Position numbers and translations under genes: made by a program
Shown here: one piece after another, positions 6,527-10,144 of the stretch
How positions within the stretch are numbered: position 1 is the stretch's first letter
How the letters are laid out: each line of letters starts with the position of its first letter
Assembly (NCBI GenBank): GCA_964459065.1
Contig: CAYWMN010000129.1
Span: 1-10,144, forward strand
Direction: 5' to 3'
Source of the DNA: JAMCXS01 sp964459065
GTDB taxonomy: Bacteria; Acidobacteriota; Terriglobia; UBA7540
Length of the DNA: 10,144 nt
The notes under the pieces: model-generated
What the model was told of the DNA's origin: nothing
Seen by the model: the letters and a program-made list of their open reading frames with translations, nothing else
Databases searched by the model: none

Positions 6527-6532
6527 TATAAT
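6527..6532 (+). promoter_or_regulatory. -10 element upstream of the small alpha/beta-barrel gene
   Basis: TATAAT lies 51 nt before the ATG at 6584; the position 17 nt upstream holds no good -35, and a TTGAAA at 6492-6497 is too far (29 nt). The rest of the divergent spacer (6297-6583) shows no gene. On the minus strand a TAGAAT at 6383-6378 could be the -10 of the TIM-barrel gene, without a good -35. Confidence 0.4.
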
Positions 6533-6583
6533 TCCAGGCAGGGGTTTCCACCAACTCAATTCAGTCGCAGAGAGGAGCAATCC

Positions 6584-6883
6584 ATGATTGTGGTTCGCAA
6601 CGTGTTTCGTCTGAAGTTTGGGAAGGCTAAAGAGGCCGTCGCCCTGCTCAAGGAAGGTGTCGCCATCCAGAAGCGGGCCGGCGTGGATGTCAGCCAGCGC
6701 ATCCTGACTGACCTCACCGGACCCTATTACACGCTGGTTCTGGAGTTCACCCTTCCTGACATGGGCGCCTGGCAGGCCAGCTCATCAAAAGTGATGGGCG
6801 ATAAGAACTGGCAGGCCACTTACGCCAAATTTTCTGAGCTGGTTGATTCCGGCTCTCGCGAGCTTTTCACCGTTGTCGAGTAG
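6584..6883 (+). CDS. small dimeric alpha/beta-barrel (NIPSNAP/ABM-like) protein
   Basis: 99-residue protein. The start is ATG at 6584 with AGAGGAG 6 nt upstream; the frame is open much further left but without a ribosome-binding site. The pattern is that of a ferredoxin-like dimeric barrel: strand VVRNVFRLK (3-11), helix GKAKEAVALLKEGVAIQKRAG (13-33), strand QRILTDLTG (38-46), strand YYTLVLEFTL (48-57), helix at about 59-70 and 75-90, and final strand RELFTVV (92-98). Such proteins are often cofactor-free monooxygenases or stress-related proteins, but no catalytic residue set is evident, so no reaction is assigned. It appears monocistronic, with a promoter element at 6527 and a terminator-like hairpin at 6900. 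Confidence 0.75.
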   Translation: MIVVRNVFRLKFGKAKEAVALLKEGVAIQKRAGVDVSQRILTDLTGPYYTLVLEFTLPDMGAWQASSSKVMGDKNWQATYAKFSELVDSGSRELFTVVE

Positions 6884-6899
6884 TCCTGCATCGGCCAGG

Positions 6900-6938
6900 G
6901 AAGCCACGGCCAGGCGGTTTTCAATTGACCGTGGCTTC
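6900..6938 (+). terminator. 10-bp hairpin after the small alpha/beta-barrel gene
   Basis: GAAGCCACGG (6900-6909) and CCGTGGCTTC (6929-6938) are perfectly complementary with a 19-nt loop, starting 16 nt after the stop codon. The following TTGAATC is a poor T run, so termination may be inefficient or Rho-aided. The rest of the 235-bp gap to the next gene holds only the promoter at 7063. Confidence 0.5.
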
Positions 6939-7062
6939 TTGAATCGCGCAGTTTCCACGGTTGGCGATCCATCAACCAACCGTACACGCCGGCGCCAAGC
7001 CCCCAGGCCTTCCCCCGCAGAATGAGAGTGATTTCGACCGCCCGCACCAGGGGAAAACCGGC

Positions 7063-7091
7063 TTGACGAGTTATGGGCATATGCTTATAAT
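7063..7091 (+). promoter_or_regulatory. strong sigma70-type promoter of the DUF134 operon
   Basis: TTGACG (7063-7068), 17-nt spacer, TATAAT (7086-7091): 5 of 6 and 6 of 6 consensus matches, the best promoter in the window. The predicted start is near 7098, leaving a leader of about 20 nt before the ATG at 7119. The spacer and most of the -10 are covered by a palindrome (7071-7090). Confidence 0.8.
7071..7090. promoter_or_regulatory. palindromic operator candidate overlapping the promoter
   Basis: A 20-bp near-palindrome: half-site TTATGGGCAT against the complement of ATGCTTATAA, with 8 of 10 positions symmetric and a perfect GCATATGC core (7077-7084). It fills the spacer and covers five bases of the -10, so a bound dimer would block or reshape RNA polymerase access. 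The encoded HTH protein immediately downstream is the obvious candidate ligand; that link is inference. Confidence 0.55.
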
Positions 7092-7118
7092 TTGAGCCAG
7101 TGAAGGATTGGTGTAGCG

Positions 7119-7628
7119 ATGGCGCGACCTTTTTCATGCCGAAGAGTTGACGGCGAACCTCCCAGCAAGTTCTTTAAGCCGCAGGGCATCCCTCTAAGGG
7201 CTCTGGAGGTGGTTGCCATGACGGTGGACGAGTTTGAGGCGGTCCGCCTGGCTGACCTGGAGGGACTTTATCAGGAGAATGCCGCCCAACGCATGGGTGT
7301 TTCGCGCCAAACCTTCGGGCGAATCGTGGAATCGGCTCACCAAAAGATTGCCGACGCCCTGGCCAACGCCAAGGCGCTGGAAATTAAGGGTGGACAAGTT
7401 GAAATGGCCAGCCAACGGCGGCTTCGGTGCAAGGGCTGCCAGCATCAGTGGCAGGTTCCCTCTGGAATGGGAAGGCCTGTGGCTTGTCCGGAATGCCAAA
7501 GCAAAAATATCCAACGCGCACCCGGGAATCGAGGGTGGGCGGGGGGAGACGCTAACCGGCATGGAACCGCTTCCGGCCAGTGTCGCAGACGATGCCTGCG
7601 AGGCGTCGGCCGGCAGCATGACGCATAG
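7119..7628 (+). CDS. DUF134-family HTH protein with C-terminal zinc ribbon
   Basis: 169-residue predicted DNA-binding regulator. Residues 1-92 match DUF134: the MARPFSCRRV start, KFFKPQGIPLRALE (17-30), then a sigma-like helix-turn-helix, VDEFEAVRLADLEGLYQENA (36-55) and AAQRMGVSRQTFGRIVESAHQKIADAL (55-81). A separate zinc ribbon follows, with C104-x2-C107 and C123-x2-C126, then a Gly/Arg-rich tail (136-169) with two more Cys (C155, C159). Family members are often near 100 residues, so the ribbon and tail are an extension. AAGGA lies 11 nt before the ATG, a little long, but the N-terminus fits the family. It is the first gene of a two-gene operon and probably controls its own promoter through the palindrome at 7071. 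The tail is the least certain part; a reading-frame error near its end would not affect the conserved domains. Confidence 0.9.
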   Translation: MARPFSCRRVDGEPPSKFFKPQGIPLRALEVVAMTVDEFEAVRLADLEGLYQENAAQRMGVSRQTFGRIVESAHQKIADALANAKALEIKGGQVEMASQRRLRCKGCQHQWQVPSGMGRPVACPECQSKNIQRAPGNRGWAGGDANRHGTASGQCRRRCLRGVGRQHDA

Positions 7629-7638
7629 GAGGAAACAA

Positions 7639-8031
7639 ATGAAAGTTGCTGTTGCTTCATTAGATGGCACTCAAATATCGCCGCATTTTGGCCGCAGCCC
7701 CCTGTTCCTGGTTATGGAAGTAGCGGAGGGTAAGATCGTCGGCACCGAGCGCCGGCCCAACACCGTTACGGCGCACGCCCGGGGGGAATGCGGTGGAGGC
7801 TCGCACGGCGGCCATGGCGGGCACTGCCACGACTCCATTGGGCAAGTTCTGAACGACTGCCAGGCGGTCCTCTGCTATGGCATGGGGGCGGGGGCGGCGG
7901 AAGCCCTCACCCAGGCGGGCATTCAGCCTTTCATGCTGGGGCAGAAGTGCACGCCCGAGCAGGCCGTGACGTTGTATCTGGAAGGCAAACTTGCGCAGGG
8001 GAACCAGCACTTCTGCGGGCATCACTCCTGA
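7639..8031 (+). CDS. dinitrogenase FeMo-cofactor-binding-family protein with His/Cys-rich loop
   Basis: 130-residue protein of the NifX/NifB C-terminal-like family (Nitro_FeMo-Co, MTH1175-like), which in nitrogen fixers carries iron-molybdenum cofactor or precursors and elsewhere is of unknown metal-related function. Start MKVAVASLDGTQISPHFGR (1-19), with strands at 22-28 and 33-39, and a C-terminal part VLCYGMGAGAAEAL (77-90) and GIQPFML (94-100). Between them is an insert with many metal ligands, ECGGGSHGGHGGHCHDS (50-66), and the C-terminus ends HFCGHHS (124-130). The ATG is preceded by AGGAGG, which begins within the stop of the DUF134 gene, so the two genes are 10 bp apart and coupled. 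No nif structural genes are present, so nitrogen fixation is not implied; metal binding or delivery is the inference. Confidence 0.9.
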   Translation: MKVAVASLDGTQISPHFGRSPLFLVMEVAEGKIVGTERRPNTVTAHARGECGGGSHGGHGGHCHDSIGQVLNDCQAVLCYGMGAGAAEALTQAGIQPFMLGQKCTPEQAVTLYLEGKLAQGNQHFCGHHS

Positions 8032-8109
8032 CCGATGCCGTGACGACCTTTCTTGAACCGAGGCGGATGTGGACTTGTCGGCGGCGCATCCTTCGTCGTT
8101 CCCGGCATC

Positions 8110-8133
8110 GGCGCGGTGGGCCGCCTTTTTTTT
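8110..8133 (+). terminator. intrinsic terminator of the DUF134 operon
   Basis: A GC-rich hairpin (8110-8125; 5 bp with one bulged C and a 5-nt loop) is followed at once by eight T residues (8126-8133). It lies 79 nt after the stop of the FeMo-co-family gene. The T run is the best in the window; the stem is short. Confidence 0.65.
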
Positions 8134-8149
8134 GCAGGCTGGACAGACT

Positions 8150-8178
8150 TTTCCAGTTTATATCCTTCAGCGTAAAAT
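8150..8178 (+). promoter_or_regulatory. promoter candidate of the oxidoreductase gene
   Basis: TTTCCA (8150-8155), 17-nt spacer, TAAAAT (8173-8178). The -10 matches 5 of 6 and the -35 4 of 6. The predicted start falls at about 8185, the A of the ATG, which would make the transcript leaderless. Confidence 0.5.
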
Positions 8179-8184
8179 ATCCGG

Positions 8185-9123
8185 ATGCTTGATTGGCTTG
8201 TCATCGGCGTTGGAGACATTACCCGCAGGCGCGTGCTGCCGGCCATTCTGGCTGAGCAGCGGAGCCGGCTTGCGGGCATCGTTACGCGCAACCCCGCAAA
8301 GGCTGCACCCTACAACGTTCCTGCGTTTGCCACGCTTGAAGCCGCTCTCAAGGAATCGGATGCCTCCGCGGTTTACGTGGCCTCGCCGGTTTTTCTGCAC
8401 GCCCGGCAGACCCTCGCGGCGCTTGCCGCCGGCCGGTACGTCCTGTGTGAAAAGCCCATGGCCATGAACCTGGCCGAAGCCGAAAGCATGGTGGCGCAGG
8501 CGCGCGCGCGCGGCCGTCTGCTGGGCGTGGCCTACTATCGCCGCCTGTATCCCAAGGTCCATCGCGCCATCGAACTGATCGGCCAGGGCGCGATTGGCCG
8601 TCCGGTGCTGGCCTGGGCCACCTGCCATTCGGAGTTGCCTGCCAAGGGTTCTCACCGCGCCTGGCTGCTGGACCCGGCGCTTGCGGGCGGCGGACCGCTC
8701 TACGATGTCGCCTCGCATCGCATCGACCTGCTCAATTTCTTTTTCGGCGAGCCCGAAAGTGTTTCAGCCCATCTGTCGAATGCCGTCCATGCGCTTCCCG
8801 TCGAAGATTCGGCCACGGTCATGATGGATTACAGGAATAAGGTTCGCGCCGTGGTGGACGTTCGGTGGCATTCGCGCGTGGGCCGTGACGAGTTCCGCGT
8901 GATCGGCACCGAGGGCGAAATGGACCTCACGCCGCTCAACGGCCCGGAACTCCGCTATCCGGGCGGCGAGGAAAATCTGCCCGCCCACTCGAACGTCCAC
9001 GAACCCTGCGTCAGCAATTTTGTGGATGCCGTCGTCGACGGCGCGCCGCTCGTTTCGAGCGGCGAAACGGCCCGGTGGACCGATTGGGTCACGGCCCAGG
9101 CGGTGAAAGACGGACAGCCCTAG
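8185..9123 (+). CDS. Gfo/Idh/MocA-family NAD(P)-dependent oxidoreductase
   Basis: 312-residue oxidoreductase acting on sugars or polyols with NAD(P). Rossmann part: WLVIGVGDITRRRVLPA (4-20), VASPVFLHARQTLAAL (65-80), and the diagnostic EKP at 89-91. C-terminal alpha/beta domain: GGGPLYDVASHRIDLLNFFFG (168-188), where D174 and H178 form the catalytic DxxxH pair, then YRNKVRAVVDVRW (216-228) and the closing SGETARWTDWV (292-302). Length is slightly short for the family but no block is missing. There is no signal peptide, so it is cytoplasmic. The ATG has no Shine-Dalgarno (ATATCCGG precedes it), in line with a leaderless start. It is followed 140 bp later on the same strand by a DUF1080 gene; the pairing suggests glycoside or 3-keto-sugar metabolism, but the substrate cannot be read from sequence. 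Confidence 0.92.
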   Translation: MLDWLVIGVGDITRRRVLPAILAEQRSRLAGIVTRNPAKAAPYNVPAFATLEAALKESDASAVYVASPVFLHARQTLAALAAGRYVLCEKPMAMNLAEAESMVAQARARGRLLGVAYYRRLYPKVHRAIELIGQGAIGRPVLAWATCHSELPAKGSHRAWLLDPALAGGGPLYDVASHRIDLLNFFFGEPESVSAHLSNAVHALPVEDSATVMMDYRNKVRAVVDVRWHSRVGRDEFRVIGTEGEMDLTPLNGPELRYPGGEENLPAHSNVHEPCVSNFVDAVVDGAPLVSSGETARWTDWVTAQAVKDGQP

Positions 9124-9165
9124 CGAGGATCTTCCGATCCGCGGCTTTTGGGGCGTTCCCCTGGC

Positions 9166-9194
9166 TTGCCGTGCGGACCGCCTCAAGGTAGACT
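9166..9194 (+). promoter_or_regulatory. promoter candidate of the DUF1080 gene
   Basis: TTGCCG (9166-9171), 17-nt spacer, TAGACT (9189-9194); each hexamer matches 4 of 6. It would start transcription near 9201, about 63 nt before the ATG. The match is weak, so read-through from the oxidoreductase gene is equally possible. Confidence 0.35.
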
Positions 9195-9263
9195 GGGCGC
9201 AATTCTTGCAACCGCGATTTGCAGCAGGTTCAGAGGTTGCCATTTTCAGGCGGAGGTCTCACG

Positions 9264-9917
9264 ATGAGGTCAAAATGGTTCTGCGGGCTCGTCTTCTCAT
9301 GTCTTGTTTTCGCGCTGCCGGCTTGGGGCGCTAACCAGGACGGATTCGTTTCGCTGTTCAACGGCAAGACGCTCGACGGCTGGGTGCTGGTCCATCGGCA
9401 CGGTACCGGCTACATTGTCCAGGACGGCCATCTCGTCTGTCCGGCCGGTTGCGCCGACAATCTGTTCACCAAGCAGGAATACTCCAACTTCATCTTTCGC
9501 TTTGAGTTTCTGCTCACGCCCGGCGCCAACAACGGCGTCGGAATCCGCGCGCCGCTCGAGGGACGCACCAGCCGCACGGGAATGGAGATTCAGATTCTCG
9601 ACGATGCCAACCCGAAATACCAAGGGCGACTGCACCCGGAACAGTATCAGGGCTCCATTTACGACGTGATTCCCGCCCGCACCGGCTTCCTCAAGCCCGT
9701 CGGCCAGTGGAATAAGGAAGAGATCATCGCCAAGGGCCGCAACATCACGGTGATCCTGAACGGCGTGATCGTCGTCGACGTCAACCTGGATATCGTCCGC
9801 GAGCCGAAGATTCTTCGCCTGCACCCCGGCCTTGCGCGCACCACGGGGCACATCGGCTTCCTCGGGCACAACACGCGCGTCGAGTTCCGCAACATCCGCG
9901 TGAAGCGCCTGCCCTGA
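9264..9917 (+). CDS. secreted DUF1080 protein (3-keto-disaccharide hydrolase family)
   Basis: 217-residue protein. A signal peptide is clear: MRSKWFCGLVFSCLVFALPAW, with likely cleavage around A23. The mature part opens with the family hallmark FVSLFNGKTLDGW (28-40) and continues as a concanavalin-like beta sandwich: NFIFRFEFLL (75-84), NNGVGIRAP (89-97), MEIQILDD (107-114), GSIYDVIPA (130-138), GQWNKEEIIAKGRNITVILNG as a block at 147-167, and GHIGFLGHNTRVEFRNIRVK (195-214). Characterised relatives cleave 3-keto-glycosides; many are uncharacterised. The start is ATG 9264 with GGAGG 7 nt upstream; the frame is open 15 codons further left, without support. It follows the oxidoreductase gene and could act outside the cytoplasm on substrates related to that enzyme. 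Confidence 0.92.
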   Translation: MRSKWFCGLVFSCLVFALPAWGANQDGFVSLFNGKTLDGWVLVHRHGTGYIVQDGHLVCPAGCADNLFTKQEYSNFIFRFEFLLTPGANNGVGIRAPLEGRTSRTGMEIQILDDANPKYQGRLHPEQYQGSIYDVIPARTGFLKPVGQWNKEEIIAKGRNITVILNGVIVVDVNLDIVREPKILRLHPGLARTTGHIGFLGHNTRVEFRNIRVKRLP

Positions 9918-10004
9918 ACTGGCCCGGTTCTTCAGATCCGGCGGTTTTGGTTCAGGCTCTCGGGTTGGTACCTTGCGCACAGCCCTCTACCTTGGGGAGC
10001 CGGT

Positions 10005-10019
10005 GGCGGCGCTGCCGCC
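10005..10019. terminator. short GC hairpin after the DUF1080 gene
   Basis: GGCGGC, loop GCT, GCCGCC: a 6-bp stem 87 nt after the DUF1080 stop. No T run follows, so it may be part of the repeat-like region to its right and not a true terminator. Confidence 0.3.
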
Positions 10020-10032
10020 GGGTGAGGGGTCT

Positions 10033-10144
10033 TCGTAGCGGCGGTGTCCCCACCGCGGGCCTTTGGTCCATTCCGAGCCCGCTTGCCCCGTGTCATTCCG
10101 AGGAGCCCGTTCGCCCTTCCGCTTGCGAACGGCCCTGAGCAAAG
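10033..10144. repeat. partial dispersed-repeat-like region with two hairpins
   Basis: Two inverted repeats lie close together in non-coding DNA: GCGGTG/CACCGC (10041-10056, 4-nt loop) and CCGTTCGC/GCGAACGG (10107-10132, 10-nt loop). The phrases TAGCGGCGGTGTCCCCACCGC and GTCATTCCGAGGAGCC resemble short dispersed intergenic repeats that I know from Acidobacteriota-type genomes. Only one copy of each is in the window and the right end is cut, so repetition is not shown here. Confidence 0.45.

Noticed and set aside
6071..6583. Upstream part of the open frame leading into the small alpha/beta-barrel gene
   Set aside because: Ser/Arg/Pro-rich, no ribosome-binding site, overlaps the signal-peptide region of the opposite gene; the start at 6584 has a Shine-Dalgarno and matches the fold.
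7234..7638. In-frame upstream extension that would make the FeMo-co-family protein 265 residues
   Set aside because: It overlaps the well-supported DUF134 frame, and AGGAGG immediately precedes the ATG at 7639.
7639..8031. Evidence for nitrogen fixation
   Set aside because: FeMo-co-family proteins occur widely without nif genes, and no nitrogenase gene is in the window.
1..10144. CRISPR array, insertion sequence, prophage or toxin-antitoxin unit
   Set aside because: No regularly spaced direct repeats, transposase or integrase motifs, phage genes, or paired small toxin/antitoxin frames were seen on either strand.

Overview
The window looks like chromosomal DNA of a GC-rich, heterotrophic Gram-negative-type bacterium. 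The family mix fits Acidobacteriota best (Solibacter/Bryobacter-like): a DUF1080 hydrolase, a secreted xylose-isomerase-like barrel, a Gfo/Idh/MocA oxidoreductase, a stand-alone VKOR, and a dispersed GC-rich repeat at the right end. This is inference from gene content, and Verrucomicrobiota or a related soil lineage is possible. There is no phage, transposase or CRISPR content, and coding style is uniform.

Layout, left to right. (1) 1-76: the 5' part of a tRNA (probably Thr) on the minus strand, with its own promoter. (2) 162-1276, minus: ubiX followed by a VKOR-family gene, joined by a 4-nt TTGA stop/start overlap. (3) 1459-2205, plus: larB, a nickel-pincer cofactor gene, divergent from ubiX. 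(4) 2206-2579: a gene-free stretch that holds a sigma70-like promoter and a strongly structured, apparently independent RNA of about 115 nt, the most interesting item here. (5) 2580-5112, minus: purB, a 66-residue two-helix membrane protein and a YycJ/WalJ-like metallo-beta-lactamase-fold hydrolase. (6) 5328-6296, minus: a secreted TIM-barrel protein of the sugar isomerase/epimerase type. (7) 6584-6883, plus: a small dimeric alpha/beta-barrel protein. (8) 7063-8133, plus: a compact operon with promoter, palindromic operator candidate, DUF134 regulator with zinc ribbon, FeMo-co-binding-family protein with a His/Cys-rich loop, and terminator. (9) 8150-9917, plus: a Gfo/Idh/MocA oxidoreductase, possibly leaderless, and a secreted DUF1080 (3-keto-disaccharide hydrolase family) protein. 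(10) 9918-10144: non-coding hairpins and a partial dispersed repeat.

How the genes may work together. VKOR draws electrons to quinone and UbiX makes the prenyl-FMN cofactor of UbiD-type decarboxylases used in quinone synthesis, so their translational coupling is suggestive. The oxidoreductase, the DUF1080 protein and the TIM-barrel protein belong to three families that recur together in glycoside 3-oxidation (3-keto-sugar) catabolism. The DUF134 regulator and its FeMo-co-family partner form a self-contained metal-related unit, probably autoregulated through the palindrome in its promoter.
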